64,000 nt of DNA from Erwinia sp. 198 (lineage in GTDB: Bacteria; Pseudomonadota; Gammaproteobacteria; Enterobacterales; Enterobacteriaceae). A model generated the notes under the pieces. The model did not search any database. It was not told where the DNA came from and saw only the letters and a list, made by a program, of their open reading frames with translations. Below, in pieces: positions 28,826 through 38,351 of the stretch. The translations under genes were made by a program, and so were the position numbers. Every line of letters begins with the position of its first letter. Position 1 is the stretch's first letter. The stretch is taken from assembly GCF_003937915.1 (NCBI RefSeq), contig NZ_RHUM01000003.1, forward strand, positions 295,703 through 359,702, given 5' to 3'.

Positions 28826-28837
28826 TTGTATATACAA
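28826..28837. promoter_or_regulatory. Palindromic operator copy 1 (TA locus)
   Basis: Perfect 12-bp palindrome TTGTATATACAA followed by a run of A. An identical palindrome occurs 77 bp downstream. Likely binding site for the ribbon-helix-helix antitoxin encoded by the second gene (inference). Confidence 0.6.
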
Positions 28838-28902
28838 AAAATCCTTTAATCTTAGTATTAAAATAAGAAAACCACTTGAAATGGTTATAAAGTGGGACTA
28901 CC

Positions 28903-28914
28903 TTGTATATACAA
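28903..28914. promoter_or_regulatory. Palindromic operator copy 2 (TA locus)
   Basis: Second identical TTGTATATACAA palindrome, 26 bp before the toxin start codon, also followed by AAA(A)ATC. Its position over the promoter or leader fits autorepression. Confidence 0.6.
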
Positions 28915-28940
28915 AAATCAGGGAAGAAGGATGAAACATC

Positions 28941-29240
28941 ATGGAGCTGATGATTTCTCAGAAAATCAGGCTGAAACTGTCTGAAAAAAAGCCTCCCGTA
29001 ACGGAAGATGAAATAATCCAGTGCTTTTCCAACAGGGACGGGCATTTTCTTGAAGATAACAGAGAGGATCATCAGTCAGATCCTCCGACGCGTTGGTTTA
29101 TTGCTGAAACGGATTATGGAATAAAACTCAAAGTGGTTTTTATCTTTTATCCGGGTAGAGGGGTAGCTATCAGGACGGCCTACGCCCCTAACGATGACGA
29201 AATACGCATCTACAACAAATATGGATACGAAAAACTATGA
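28941..29240 (+). CDS. Putative toxin, BrnT-like small protein
   Basis: 99 residues. Homologues of this type are often annotated 'ADP-ribosyl-(dinitrogen reductase) hydrolase', a name with no visible support here. Features: an N-terminal helix region, the phrase CFSNRDGHFLEDNREDHQ, then a beta-rich stretch WFIAETDYGIKLKVVFIF and a basic/acidic tail RTAYAPNDDEIRIYNKYG. The layout recalls BrnT-type RNase-like toxins. It is followed with an ATGA overlap by a gene for a ribbon-helix-helix-like protein. The ATG is preceded by a GAAGGA box. Locally lower GC than the flanking genes suggests acquisition. Confidence 0.6.
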   Translation: MELMISQKIRLKLSEKKPPVTEDEIIQCFSNRDGHFLEDNREDHQSDPPTRWFIAETDYGIKLKVVFIFYPGRGVAIRTAYAPNDDEIRIYNKYGYEKL

Positions 29241-29602
29241 GTAACAACGTTAACAAGCCAGACCAAAACGCCTCTCTCATCGCCTCAACGGATGCCGCAT
29301 GGGAAGAAGGCGTGCTTGGGCGTAGCGAAGCGCATGTTAAAATTTCCAGCGAGGCAAGCGCTGCGGCGTTTGAAAAAGAGATTAATGAGGCGCTTGAGCT
29401 ACAGCCCATCTCAATACGTCTTAACAAGTCGCTGATTGAAGATCTCAAAATGATTGCAGAGCTTGCGGGGCTGGGCTATCAGCCGCTGATCAGGCAGGTG
29501 CTGACAAGATTTACCGACTGCGAGAAAAAAAGAATTTTACGCCAGGTTCACTCTGAAGAGATGAAAAAACAGTCCGGCAAGAAAGCAAAAAAAGTGGCGT
29601 GA
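29237..29602 (+). CDS. Putative antitoxin, BrnA/CopG-like DNA-binding protein
   Basis: 121 residues. The stretch from about 55 to 95 (PISIRLNKSLIEDLKMIAEL, then GLGYQPLIRQVLTRF) is characteristic of BrnA-type ribbon-helix-helix antitoxins: a short DNA-contacting strand and two helices. The N-terminal ~50 residues are acidic/polar and would be the toxin-neutralising part if the usual order is reversed. The basic tail KKQSGKKAKKVA could add DNA affinity. The start overlaps the toxin stop by ATGA, giving toxin-first order. Likely autorepressor at the two upstream palindromes (inference). Confidence 0.62.
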   Translation: MSNNVNKPDQNASLIASTDAAWEEGVLGRSEAHVKISSEASAAAFEKEINEALELQPISIRLNKSLIEDLKMIAELAGLGYQPLIRQVLTRFTDCEKKRILRQVHSEEMKKQSGKKAKKVA

Positions 29603-29613
29603 CCCGCCCGGAT

Positions 29614-29633
29614 AGCCCTGCTAACGCAGGGCT
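29614..29633 (+). terminator. Stem-loop after the antitoxin gene
   Basis: Perfect 8-bp stem AGCCCTGC/GCAGGGCT with loop TAAC, 11 bases past the stop. There is no T-run, so it may be a weak or Rho-aided terminator. Confidence 0.45.
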
Positions 29634-29708
29634 TGCCACCGCTGGCAAATGTCAGCAGCCGACGTGCCGTTAAGAAGCCATTGTTAAGGCGTCTTTCCGC
29701 TCTCTTAC

Positions 29709-30173
29709 TTATTTGTGTATCCGCGTCCTTTCCATATCCACGTGCGGGATGCCGTCTTCCGGATAGACCTCGCCCGTCGGCTTAAAGCCAAACCGTCCGT
29801 AAAAATCCTGCAGATGCGCCTGAGCGGATAAAAAGATCCCGTGCTGCGGCCAGTATCGCTCGCAGCAGGCTATGGCCTGCTCCATCAGCCGGTTACCCAG
29901 CTTCTGGCCTCGCGCCTCGCCAGAGACGATCACCCGCCCAATTTTCACCGGATCCTCGTGGTTTTTTGGCGCAAGCAGGCGCGCATAGGCCAGCAGCTGG
30001 CTATTCGCCATGCCCAGCAAATGACGGTTTCCCCCTGTCAGATCCGCGCCGTCCACGTCCTGATAAGGACAGTTCTGCTCAACGATAAACACCGCATTGC
30101 GTAACGCCAGGATCTGGTACAGCTGAGTTGCATTCAGCTCGCTATGATGTAGATTCTGCCAGCGGATCTCCAT
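29709..30173 (-). CDS. elaA: GNAT-family acetyltransferase ElaA
   Basis: 154 residues from ATG 30173, which matches the E. coli start (MIEWQDLHHSEL) and has GGGAGAAAG upstream; an in-frame ATG at 30197 is less likely. The acetyl-CoA binding region is visible in KIGRVIVSGEARGQKLGNRLMEQA. The substrate is unknown. Conserved phrases VFIVEQNCPYQDVDG and AQAHLQDFYGRFGF are typical of ElaA. In E. coli elaA sits next to elaB; here opgD and the TA pair lie between them. Confidence 0.93.
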   Translation of the reverse strand: MEIRWQNLHHSELNATQLYQILALRNAVFIVEQNCPYQDVDGADLTGGNRHLLGMANSQLLAYARLLAPKNHEDPVKIGRVIVSGEARGQKLGNRLMEQAIACCERYWPQHGIFLSAQAHLQDFYGRFGFKPTGEVYPEDGIPHVDMERTRIHK

Positions 30174-30257
30174 TTTCTTTCTCCCGAGGTGCGTCAATTT
30201 TGTTACTGTCGGTTGAGGGACAGCGCCATCCCCTTCCGCACAGGATTAAGGCTTTAT

Positions 30258-30857
30258 ATGAAAAAGATAGTTGATAATAAAGAGTATTTCGATGTTTCCT
30301 TCGACAGGCAGACGCTGTCAGATGCCTGTTTTGAAGGCGTCATTTTTGAAGGATGCGACTTCAGCCACTGCAACTTTACCGCCGCCAGGTTTATCCGCTG
30401 CAAATTTATTAACTGCCGCTTCGACCAGTGTAATCTCAGCGTGATGGAGATTCCCGACTCGCGTTTTAACGAGGTCAGCTTTACCGAATGCAAACTCAGC
30501 GGCACAGACTGGACGCGCGCTTACTGGCCCGCTTTTAATCTGGATCACGAGCTGCGTTTTACGCAATGCCTGTTGTCCAACGCCTCCTTTTTCGGCCTGA
30601 CGCTGCAAGAAGTGAAAATGATGGAGTGCCAACTGCATGACGTGGATTTCAGAGAGTGCGATCTGAGCAAAGCCGAAATACTGAACTGCGATCTGGCCGG
30701 AAGCTTGTTTAACAGAACCAATCTTCAGGCGGCGGATTTGACCGACTCGCGCGATTTCTCCATCAATGTACTGAACAATTCGGTGGCAGGCGCAACGTTT
30801 TCCCGTCTGGAAGCATTAAGCCTGCTGGAAAGCCTGGGCGTCAACCTGGTGGACTGA
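30258..30857 (+). CDS. Pentapeptide-repeat protein
   Basis: 199 residues from ATG 30258 (AAGG box upstream). The sequence is built of repeats of five with aromatic or Leu centres, such as CDFSHCNFTAARF, CKFINCRFDQCNLS and CDLSKAEILNCDLAGSLF, forming a right-handed quadrilateral helix. A non-repeat interruption (TDWTRAYWPAFNLDHELRF) lies near the middle, and the tail FSRLEALSLLESLGVNLVD resembles the dimerising C-terminus of Qnr-type proteins. It belongs to a chromosomal family common in enterobacteria; function unknown. Gyrase interaction is possible by analogy only. Confidence 0.8.
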   Translation: MKKIVDNKEYFDVSFDRQTLSDACFEGVIFEGCDFSHCNFTAARFIRCKFINCRFDQCNLSVMEIPDSRFNEVSFTECKLSGTDWTRAYWPAFNLDHELRFTQCLLSNASFFGLTLQEVKMMECQLHDVDFRECDLSKAEILNCDLAGSLFNRTNLQAADLTDSRDFSINVLNNSVAGATFSRLEALSLLESLGVNLVD

Positions 30858-30876
30858 AGCCTGCCCGGTTGCGCAT

Positions 30877-30917
30877 AAAAAAAATCCCGGCCTGTCAGTC
30901 AGGAGCCGGGATTTTTT
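30877..30917. terminator. Bidirectional terminator of the pentapeptide gene and nuo operon
   Basis: Stem AAAAATCCCGGC/GCCGGGATTTTT around a loop containing CTGTCAGTCAG, with A-run and T-run at the two ends so that both strands end in U. It lies between convergent genes. Confidence 0.9.
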
Positions 30918-30931
30918 CACAGCCTGCTGAG

Positions 30932-32389
30932 TTACATCAGCGGCTGCGCCATCTGCACCAGCGAGATCAGCGGCTGCGGATAGATACCCAGCACCAGCAC
31001 CAGAATCGCCGAGATCAGCACAACCACGCCGCCTGCGGTAAAGGCCCAGTTGGCTGGCGTATCGCGCTGCAACAGCTCCGGCGGATTAAGATACAGGCTG
31101 ACGGTCACGCGCAGATAGTAGTAAAGACCGATCGCGCTGCCTGCCACTACCGCACCAGTCAGCCACCACAGCTGCGCACCTACGCCTACGGCAATGACGT
31201 AAAATTTACCGATAAAGCCCAGCGTCATGGGGATACCTGCCAGCGACAGCATCATTACCGTCATCACCGCCGACAGGATCGGACGATGCCAGAACAGGCC
31301 GCGATAGGAATACAGCGAGTCCGCGTCCGGGCCGCGATACGGGCTGGACATCAGGCTGACCACGCCGAAAGCGCCCAGGCTGCTGAACAGATAACCGGCC
31401 AGGTAAACGCCCACCGTTTCCAGCGACAGCTGGTGCGTCTGAATAGCAATCAGCGCCACCAGCAGATAGCCCAGGTGGGCAATGGAAGAGTAGCCCAGCA
31501 GACGTTTGATATTGCTCTGCGAGATCGCCATCAGATTGCCGAACAGAATCGAGGCAAACGCGATAATCGCCAGCACCAGACGTACCGCTTCGCTGTCGGC
31601 GGCCGGCGCGTACAGGAACAGACGCATCACCACGCCGAAGATGGCGATTTTGCTGGCGGTCGCCAGGAAAGTCGATACCGGCGCAGGCGCGCCCTGGTAA
31701 ACATCCGGCGTCCACAGGTGGAAAGGCACCAGCGACAGCTTAAAGCCCAGCCCCACAATCATCATGCCCAGACCGGCCAGCAGCAGCGGCTGTTGCAGCA
31801 TTCCGTCGTTCAGGCTGCGGCCCAGCGCAACAAAGCCCAGGTTGCCGGAGTTGGCATAAAGCAGCGCCATACCGAACAGCAGAAAGGAGGAAGCCACGGC
31901 GGACATAATGGTGTATTTGATGCTGGCTTCCAGCGAGCGCTTCAGCTGGAAGGCATAGCCCACCAGGCCGAACAGCGGCAGGGAAATCAGCTCAATACCG
32001 ATAAACAGCGAAGCCAGGTGATTAGCGCTTGCCAGCACCACGCCGCCCAGTGCCGCAATCAGCACCAGCAGGTAGAACTCTTCCTGATTATCCGGGTAGT
32101 TGGTTAGCCACGGATAGGCGAAAGTGCAGGTTGCCAGGCTGGCTAAAATAACCAGGCCGGTATAGAGCATTGAATAGCCATCGACGCGCAGCAGCGGCGT
32201 TACGTCCATCGCGCCCGCGTGTCCCACGAACCAGAGTGAGAACAGCGCCAGGTTCAGCCCTACTACCGCCAGCGTGGCATTGACGAAGTGGTTGCGCCGC
32301 CACGCAATGGAGAGCATCACGACTACCACCGTCAATCCGACGATCAGCATGGGCAGCAGCGCGATCAAATGTTGAGGAGTTATTGTCAT
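30932..32389 (-). CDS. nuoN: NADH-quinone oxidoreductase subunit N
   Basis: 485 residues, as in E. coli. Antiporter-like membrane subunit of complex I with about 14 predicted helices. Proton-path residues typical of the family lie in [14 protein letters not shown] and in [11 protein letters not shown], and the broken helix region [19 protein letters not shown] is conserved. Last gene of the nuo operon; six bases separate it from nuoM. Confidence 0.97.
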   Translation of the reverse strand: MTITPQHLIALLPMLIVGLTVVVVMLSIAWRRNHFVNATLAVVGLNLALFSLWFVGHAGAMDVTPLLRVDGYSMLYTGLVILASLATCTFAYPWLTNYPDNQEEFYLLVLIAALGGVVLASANHLASLFIGIELISLPLFGLVGYAFQLKRSLEASIKYTIMSAVASSFLLFGMALLYANSGNLGFVALGRSLNDGMLQQPLLLAGLGMMIVGLGFKLSLVPFHLWTPDVYQGAPAPVSTFLATASKIAIFGVVMRLFLYAPAADSEAVRLVLAIIAFASILFGNLMAISQSNIKRLLGYSSIAHLGYLLVALIAIQTHQLSLETVGVYLAGYLFSSLGAFGVVSLMSSPYRGPDADSLYSYRGLFWHRPILSAVMTVMMLSLAGIPMTLGFIGKFYVIAVGVGAQLWWLTGAVVAGSAIGLYYYLRVTVSLYLNPPELLQRDTPANWAFTAGGVVVLISAILVLVLGIYPQPLISLVQMAQPLM

Positions 32390-32395
32390 GGCGAA

Positions 32396-33916
32396 TTACG
32401 GCCTTGTAGTTGAAATTGAAGCGGTAAACCACTGCTGAATATTGCTCATTGCAGCATGTGAGGTGTCCAGAATCGGCTGTGGGTAAACGCCCAGCAGCAG
32501 CAGCAGCACCACCAGCACCATAATCATCAGGAACTCGCGCGGCGACATGCCCCGCAGCGGCGTTTCTGACTTCGGTGCGCCGTAATAGGCCCGCTGCATC
32601 ATAATCAGCGAGTATACGGAAGCGAACACCAGTCCGAAGGTAGCAATGACGATGATCGTCGGCACCGACTGGAAGCTGCCGGTCAGGATCATAAATTCGC
32701 CAACGAAATTACCCGTGCCCGGCATTCCCAGATTCGCTACGGCAAAGAACAGCGACAGGCCCGGCAGCCATTTGATGCGCGCCCATAGCCCGCCCATTTG
32801 ACGCATATCGCGAGTATGCAGACGCTCATAAAGCTGGCCGCAGAGAATAAACAGCGCGGCGGCGGAAAGACCGTGCGCAATCATCTGTACTACCGCGCCC
32901 TGGAAAGCGAGCTGGCTGCCGGTATAGATAGCAATCAGCACAAAGCCCATGTGCGAAATAGAGGTGTAGGCGATCAGGCGTTTGATGTCGTACTGCGAGA
33001 AAGCCATCCAGGCACCGTAGAAAATCCCGATAATCCCCAGCCACATCGCAATCGGCGCGAACTCAGCGGACGCGTTCGGAAACAGCGGCAGCGCAAAGCG
33101 CAGCAGACCGTAAGCCGCCGTTTTCAGCAGGATGCCCGCCAGATCAACGGAACCCGCCGTCGGGGCCTGACTGTGCGCGTCCGGCAGCCAGCCGTGCAGC
33201 GGCACCACCGGCATTTTCACCGCAAAGGCGATAAAGAAGCCCAGCATCAGCAGATACTCAACGGTGTTGCTCATTGGCGTTTTCAGCAGATCTTCGTAGT
33301 TAAAGGTCCAGACGCCCGTGGCGTTGTAGTTAACGAAGACCAGCGCCAGAATCGAAATCAGCATCACCAGGCCGCTGGCCTGAGTGTAGATAAAGAACTT
33401 GGTGGCCGCAGTGATACGCGTTTTCCCGTCCGACGCCTTGTGTCCCCACAGCGCGATCAGGAAGTACATCGGCACCAGCATCATTTCCCAGAAGAAGAAG
33501 AACAGGAACAGGTCGATAGCCAGGAACACGCCGATAACGCCGCCCAGGATCCACAGCAGGTTCAGGTGGAAAAAGCCCTGCCATTTCTCAATTTCGTTCC
33601 AGGAGCAGAGGATAGCCATCACGCCCAGCAGACCGGTAAGCACCACCATCAGCAGCGACAGGCCGTCCAGCGCCAGGTGCACGTTGATACCGAAACGCGG
33701 TATCCAGGAAACCAGAAACTCGGATTGCCACTGCGGCAGCCCGGCGGCCTGGGTCAGCGAATAGCCGCCCTGTAGCCAGAGCTGTAGCGAGAGCGCCAGC
33801 GTCAGCCCCATCGAGATCAGCGCTATCCAACGCGGCACCTTGCTCCCGAAGCGTTCAAACTGCCAGCAAAGCAGGCCGCCGATGAACGGGATGAGTATAA
33901 GCCAGGGTAATAACAT
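32396..33916 (-). CDS. nuoM: NADH-quinone oxidoreductase subunit M
   Basis: 506 residues (E. coli 509). Antiporter-like proton-pumping subunit of complex I. Key motifs are FFFFWEMMLVPMYFLIALWG (conserved Glu) and VPLHGWLPDAHSQAPTAGSV. A 212-bp spacer with a stem-loop precedes it, longer than other spacers in the operon. Confidence 0.97.
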   Translation of the reverse strand: MLLPWLILIPFIGGLLCWQFERFGSKVPRWIALISMGLTLALSLQLWLQGGYSLTQAAGLPQWQSEFLVSWIPRFGINVHLALDGLSLLMVVLTGLLGVMAILCSWNEIEKWQGFFHLNLLWILGGVIGVFLAIDLFLFFFFWEMMLVPMYFLIALWGHKASDGKTRITAATKFFIYTQASGLVMLISILALVFVNYNATGVWTFNYEDLLKTPMSNTVEYLLMLGFFIAFAVKMPVVPLHGWLPDAHSQAPTAGSVDLAGILLKTAAYGLLRFALPLFPNASAEFAPIAMWLGIIGIFYGAWMAFSQYDIKRLIAYTSISHMGFVLIAIYTGSQLAFQGAVVQMIAHGLSAAALFILCGQLYERLHTRDMRQMGGLWARIKWLPGLSLFFAVANLGMPGTGNFVGEFMILTGSFQSVPTIIVIATFGLVFASVYSLIMMQRAYYGAPKSETPLRGMSPREFLMIMVLVVLLLLLGVYPQPILDTSHAAMSNIQQWFTASISTTRP

Positions 33917-34128
33917 GGCGATTTGATTCCCTTTTCTGAACCTGCATGGGCTATCTTACTGGCCATTTTTGCCCCCGGCAGTGCTCGCAGTCCTCACATA
34001 CTAAAGTATGCTGCGGTTGCTAAGCGGCTCGTGACAAAACTGACTGCGCCGATAACGCCCAACATTCAGGTAATTTTTAACATCTTTTAATTCTGGGTGA
34101 GTGTTTACCCCACCCCGCTCACAAACTT
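33917..34128. repeat. nuoL-nuoM spacer with a palindromic stem-loop element
   Basis: A 212-bp gap inside the operon. At its centre lies CATACT-AA-AGTATG (33997-34010), flanked by imperfectly related arms around GCTCGCAGTCCTC and CTGCGGTTGCT. This organisation resembles small non-coding repeat elements dispersed in enterobacterial genomes, but I cannot name the family. No promoter or gene was recognised. It would be transcribed as part of the nuo mRNA. Confidence 0.45.
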
Positions 34129-35967
34129 TTAAACCACCATCAACAGCGCGAGCACCACGACCGCGCCGACGCTCATCGAAGCGACGTACCAGCGCAGATA
34201 GCCGTTTTCGCTGACCACCAGCCCTTTGTTCGCCAGGCGGGAGAACAGTGCCGGAATGTTCATCAGCGCATTCAGCGGATCGCGTGACAGCGCCCAGGCG
34301 ACGAACAGATAAGGCTTGACGAAAATCTTGTCGTAAAGCCAGTCGAAGCCCCAGGCGGCGAACCACCAGGTAGTAAAGAAACGGCCAACCGCACTGCCGG
34401 CGATGCTGTTAACCAGCGAGCGTTTGCCCAGCCACAGAAAGGCCGCCAGCAGGATGCCGATAATCGCCACTACGCCAGAAGTGATTTCCAGCGTCAGCAC
34501 GCTGCCGTGCGCCAGCTCTGTGGTTTCCGGCAGCACGCCGCGCAGCGGAGGAACAATCAGCGCGCCAATAAAGGTGGAGAGGATCAGCAGCACAATCAGC
34601 GGCAGATGGTGCGTAATGCCTTTGCCTGCGTGCGCGTGAATTTTCTCTTCGCCGTGGAAGGTAATAAAAATCATGCGGAAGGTGTAGAGCGAGGTCATAA
34701 AGGCCCCAACCAGACCGGCCACCATCAGATTAATATGACCGTTCGCCAACGCCCCCGCCAGGATTTCATCCTTACTGAAGAAGCCAGCGGTGATCAGCGG
34801 CAGCGCCGACAGCGCCGCGCCGCCTACCAGGAAGCAGGCATAGACCAGCGGAATGCTTTTGCGCAGGCCGCCCATTTTGAAAATGTTCTGCTCGTGGTGG
34901 CAGGCCAGGATCACCGAACCGGACGAGAGGAACAGCAGCGCTTTAAAAAACGCATGGGTCATCAGATGGAAAATTGCCGCGTCCCACGCCTGTACGCCAA
35001 GCGCCAGAAACATGTAGCCAATCTGGCTCATGGTGGAGTAGGCAAGCACGCGTTTGATGTCGGTTTGCACCAGCGCGGCGAATCCCGCCAGCACCAGCGT
35101 AATCGCTCCAACGATCCCCACCAGATGCAGCACTTCCGGCGTCATCAGGAACAGACCGTGGCTGCGGGCAATCAGATAAACGCCCGCCGTTACCATGGTC
35201 GCGGCGTGGATCAGCGCAGAGACCGGCGTCGGGCCGGCCATCGCATCCGCCAGCCAGGTTTGCAGCGGCAGCTGGGCCGATTTACCTACCGCGCCGCCAA
35301 GCAGCATCAGCGTCGCCCATTGCAGCATGTGGTTATCCGCCGCAAAGTGCGCAGGCGCCAGCTCGACCATCTCGCGGAAGTTCAGCGTGCCCAGCTCGTT
35401 GTAGAGGATAAACAGCGCAAACGCCAGGAAGACGTCGCCGATGCGCGTGATGATAAAGGCTTTCATCGCCGCCGCGCCGTTGTTCGGGTTGGTGTAGTAG
35501 AAACCGATCAGCAGGTAAGAGCAAAGCCCCACGCCTTCCCAGCCCAGATACATCAGCATCAGGTTATCGGCCAGCACCAGTACTACCATGCTGGCGATAA
35601 ACAGGTTGGTATAGGCGAAAAAGCGCGAGTAGCCCTCTTCGCCGCGCATATACCAGGAGGCAAACATATGGATAAAGAAGCCAACGCCCGTGACCACCGA
35701 CAGCATGGTCAGCGACAGGCCGTCCAGCGTCAGGTTGACTTTGATATCAAAGTTGCCGACGTGCATCCAGGTCCACAGCGCCTGATTAAACACCGCCTGA
35801 CCCTGCGCAAAGAAATCCAGTCCGGCATAGAGCGTGACCAGCGCGGCCAGCCCTACGGAGCCCATCCCTACCGTAGCGGCCAGGTTTTCTGACCAGCGGC
35901 CACGCGAAAACGCCAGCAGCACGAAACCGATCAGCGGGAACAAAATAGTTAAATAGAGAAGATTCAT
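34129..35967 (-). CDS. nuoL: NADH-quinone oxidoreductase subunit L
   Basis: 612 residues (E. coli 613). The largest antiporter-like subunit, with the long lateral helix at its C-terminus. Conserved segments are [20 protein letters not shown] (Glu144-type residue) and [31 protein letters not shown], listed here as key motifs. It overlaps nuoK by four bases. Confidence 0.97.
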   Translation of the reverse strand: MNLLYLTILFPLIGFVLLAFSRGRWSENLAATVGMGSVGLAALVTLYAGLDFFAQGQAVFNQALWTWMHVGNFDIKVNLTLDGLSLTMLSVVTGVGFFIHMFASWYMRGEEGYSRFFAYTNLFIASMVVLVLADNLMLMYLGWEGVGLCSYLLIGFYYTNPNNGAAAMKAFIITRIGDVFLAFALFILYNELGTLNFREMVELAPAHFAADNHMLQWATLMLLGGAVGKSAQLPLQTWLADAMAGPTPVSALIHAATMVTAGVYLIARSHGLFLMTPEVLHLVGIVGAITLVLAGFAALVQTDIKRVLAYSTMSQIGYMFLALGVQAWDAAIFHLMTHAFFKALLFLSSGSVILACHHEQNIFKMGGLRKSIPLVYACFLVGGAALSALPLITAGFFSKDEILAGALANGHINLMVAGLVGAFMTSLYTFRMIFITFHGEEKIHAHAGKGITHHLPLIVLLILSTFIGALIVPPLRGVLPETTELAHGSVLTLEITSGVVAIIGILLAAFLWLGKRSLVNSIAGSAVGRFFTTWWFAAWGFDWLYDKIFVKPYLFVAWALSRDPLNALMNIPALFSRLANKGLVVSENGYLRWYVASMSVGAVVVLALLMVV

Positions 35968-36266
35968 CCGCGCATCTCGCTCACTTTATCAATATTGAGG
36001 TTCTGGCTGCGACGATGCAGCTGCAGCAGCAGCGCCAGGCCAATACTTGCCTCGGCGGCGGCGAGGCTGATCGCCAGGATATACATCACCTGACCGTCCG
36101 CCTGTCCCCAATAGCTGCCCGCGACTACAAACGCCAGCGCCGCCGCATTGATCATGATCTCAAGGCCGATCAGCATAAACAGCAGGTTGCGGCGGATCAC
36201 CACACCGGTCAGGCCAAGCACAAACAGGATGGCCGCCAGGATAAGCCCGTGTTGCAAAGGGATCAT
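35964..36266 (-). CDS. nuoK: NADH-quinone oxidoreductase subunit K
   Basis: 100 residues, as in E. coli. Three membrane helices with the conserved proton-path glutamates in [15 protein letters not shown] and [13 protein letters not shown]. It overlaps nuoJ upstream and nuoL downstream by ATGA-type junctions. Confidence 0.97.
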   Translation of the reverse strand: MIPLQHGLILAAILFVLGLTGVVIRRNLLFMLIGLEIMINAAALAFVVAGSYWGQADGQVMYILAISLAAAEASIGLALLLQLHRRSQNLNIDKVSEMRG

Positions 36267-36808
36267 GCGTTTTCCTCCTTCTTCACCGCATCAGGGCGAT
36301 TGCTTAACACCTCGCCCGGACGCTGTTCGCGACCGATATGGTAAGCCACCACCAGACCGGCCAGCAGCAGCATGGAAGCCAGCTCCACCGCCAGAACGTA
36401 AGGGCCGAACAGGCTGATGCCGACCGCTTTGGCATCGATCATCGTGCCGTCAATGCCCTGGTCATTAATAGTCAGGATGGCGTAAACCATCACCACCAGC
36501 AGCAGCAGCGACAGCAGACCGGGGCCGAACCAGACGCCCGGCTTCAGCCACTCGCGCTCCTGCGCCTGCACGCTGTCGCCCAGGTTAAGCATCATCACCA
36601 CAAACACGAACAGCACCATGATAGCGCCCGCATAAACGATAATTTCCAACGCCCCGGCGAAATAAGCGCCCAGCGAGAAAAACACGCCCGCCACCGAAAG
36701 CAGTGAAATAATCAGATACAACAGCGCGTGGACCGGATTGGTGTGGGTGATAACGCGCAACGTCGTCAGCACGGCCACCAGTCCGCAAAGATAAAACGCA
36801 AATTCCAT
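36263..36808 (-). CDS. nuoJ: NADH-quinone oxidoreductase subunit J
   Basis: 181 residues (E. coli 184) from ATG 36808, which has AAGGAG seven bases upstream and gives the conserved start [14 protein letters not shown] longer frame to 36871 overlaps nuoI and is rejected. Five membrane helices; the conserved [18 protein letters not shown] segment forms the pi-bulge helix of complex I. Confidence 0.95.
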   Translation of the reverse strand: MEFAFYLCGLVAVLTTLRVITHTNPVHALLYLIISLLSVAGVFFSLGAYFAGALEIIVYAGAIMVLFVFVVMMLNLGDSVQAQEREWLKPGVWFGPGLLSLLLLVVMVYAILTINDQGIDGTMIDAKAVGISLFGPYVLAVELASMLLLAGLVVAYHIGREQRPGEVLSNRPDAVKKEENA

Positions 36809-36818
36809 ACCTGGCTCC

Positions 36819-37361
36819 TTAAGGTAACAAACCCTTGACGTCGATGGGTTTGGCTTCGCTTTCCGCTTCACCTTTGTCTTTGCCTTCGATCGCCATGCCC
36901 GCCATCCGGTAGAAGTTATATTCCGGATATTTGCCCGGCCCGGAGATCAGCAGGTTCTCTTTTTCATAAACCAGATCCTGACGCTTAAACTCGCCCAGCT
37001 CAAAATCGGGGGTAAGCTGGATCGCGGTGGTCGGACAGGCTTCTTCACACAGGCCGCAGAAAATGCAGCGCGAGAAGTTGATGCGGAAAAACTCCGGATA
37101 CCAACGACCGTCCAGCGTTTCTGCCTTTTGCAGTGAAATACAGCCTACCGGACAGGCTACCGCGCACAGGTTACAGGCCACGCAGCGCTCCTGGCCGTCG
37201 GGATCGCGAGTCAGTACGATGCGGCCACGGTAGCGAGGCGGCAAATAGACCGGCTCCTCCGGGTACATCTGCGTTTCACGCCTGGCAAAAGCATTCGATC
37301 CGATCAGGACGATACTGCGTACCGTGGTGCCGAACCCTACCAGAATATCTTTTATTTTCAT
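36819..37361 (-). CDS. nuoI: NADH-quinone oxidoreductase subunit I
   Basis: 180 residues, as in E. coli. Peripheral-arm subunit with two 4Fe-4S clusters: [12 protein letters not shown] and [12 protein letters not shown]. An amphipathic N-terminus docks it to the membrane arm. Ten bases separate it from nuoJ and twelve from nuoH. Confidence 0.98.
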   Translation of the reverse strand: MKIKDILVGFGTTVRSIVLIGSNAFARRETQMYPEEPVYLPPRYRGRIVLTRDPDGQERCVACNLCAVACPVGCISLQKAETLDGRWYPEFFRINFSRCIFCGLCEEACPTTAIQLTPDFELGEFKRQDLVYEKENLLISGPGKYPEYNFYRMAGMAIEGKDKGEAESEAKPIDVKGLLP

Positions 37362-37373
37362 GGTAATAACCTC

Positions 37374-38351
37374 TTACTGCGCGTTGTACAGAATCACTGC
37401 GGCAGTCGCCAGCAGGTTCAACAGCGTCAACGGCAGACATACTTTCCAGCCGAACGACATCACCTGGTCGTAGCGCGGACGCGGCAGCGCAGCACGGATC
37501 AGAATAAACATCATCATGAAGAAAGCCGTTTTAATCGCGAACCAGAAAACGGGTGGCAGCCACGGACCGTTCCAGCCGCCGAAGAACAGCGTCACAATCA
37601 GGGAAGAGACGGTTACGATACCGACGTATTCGCCAACAAAGAACAGGCCGAACTTCATGCCGGCGTATTCGATGTGGTAACCGTCGGCCAGCTCCTGCTC
37701 TGCTTCCGGCTGGTCAAAAGGATGACGGTGACAGACCGCAACGCCCGCAATGGCGAAGGTCAGGAAGCCAAAGAACTGCGGAATGATATTCCACAGATGC
37801 TGCTGGCTGTTGACGATATCCACCATATTAAAGGAACCGGCCTGCGCCACCACGCCCATCAGCGACAGGCCAAGGAACACTTCGTAGCTCAGCGTCTGCG
37901 CCGAGGCGCGCATCGCGCCCAGCAGCGAGTATTTATTATTACTCGACCAGCCCGCAAACAGCACCGCGTACACGGCCAGACCGGCCATCATCAGGAAAAA
38001 CAGCAGACCGATGTTCAGATCCGCACCCATCCAGGTCGAGGTGACCGGCACAATGGCCATCGCCAGCAGCAGCGAGGTGAACGCGATCATCGGTGCCAGC
38101 GTGAAAATCACGCGATCGGTAAAGGGTGGCGTCCAGTCCTCTTTAAAGAACATTTTGATCATGTCCGCCACCAGCTGGAGCGAACCGCCCCAGCCGACGC
38201 GGTTTGGCCCGTAGCGGTTCTGGAACAGGCCCAGCAGGCGACGTTCGCCGAAGCTCATAAAGGCACCGCAGCCTACCACCACAAACAGGATCACCAGCGC
38301 TTTGCCGACGGCAATCAGTACATCTATAACTTCCGGTGTCAGCCAGCTCAT
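37374..38351 (-). CDS. nuoH: NADH-quinone oxidoreductase subunit H
   Basis: 325 residues, as in E. coli. Eight-helix membrane subunit lining the quinone chamber. Conserved features include [19 protein letters not shown] and the quinone-site loop [20 protein letters not shown]. It overlaps the nuoG stop by ATGA-type geometry. Confidence 0.98.
   Translation of the reverse strand: MSWLTPEVIDVLIAVGKALVILFVVVGCGAFMSFGERRLLGLFQNRYGPNRVGWGGSLQLVADMIKMFFKEDWTPPFTDRVIFTLAPMIAFTSLLLAMAIVPVTSTWMGADLNIGLLFFLMMAGLAVYAVLFAGWSSNNKYSLLGAMRASAQTLSYEVFLGLSLMGVVAQAGSFNMVDIVNSQQHLWNIIPQFFGFLTFAIAGVAVCHRHPFDQPEAEQELADGYHIEYAGMKFGLFFVGEYVGIVTVSSLIVTLFFGGWNGPWLPPVFWFAIKTAFFMMMFILIRAALPRPRYDQVMSFGWKVCLPLTLLNLLATAAVILYNAQ

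Larger units (their letters stand above)
28532..28940. other. Spacer before the toxin-antitoxin pair
   Basis: About 400 bp with no recognised gene. A minus-strand frame of 80 codons at 28595-28837 has no family resemblance or good ribosome site. The right third (from about 28820) is AT-rich and holds two identical palindromes flanking a likely promoter. The left part could be a decayed remnant, but no source was recognised. Confidence 0.45.

Noticed and set aside
28595..28837. 80-codon minus-strand frame upstream of the TA pair
   Set aside because: No family resemblance and its start lies inside the operator palindrome; may be a remnant but cannot be supported.
34507..35892. 461-codon plus-strand frame opposite nuoL
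   Set aside because: Product is rich in Gln, Arg and His with no family features; typical antisense shadow of a conserved GC-rich gene.
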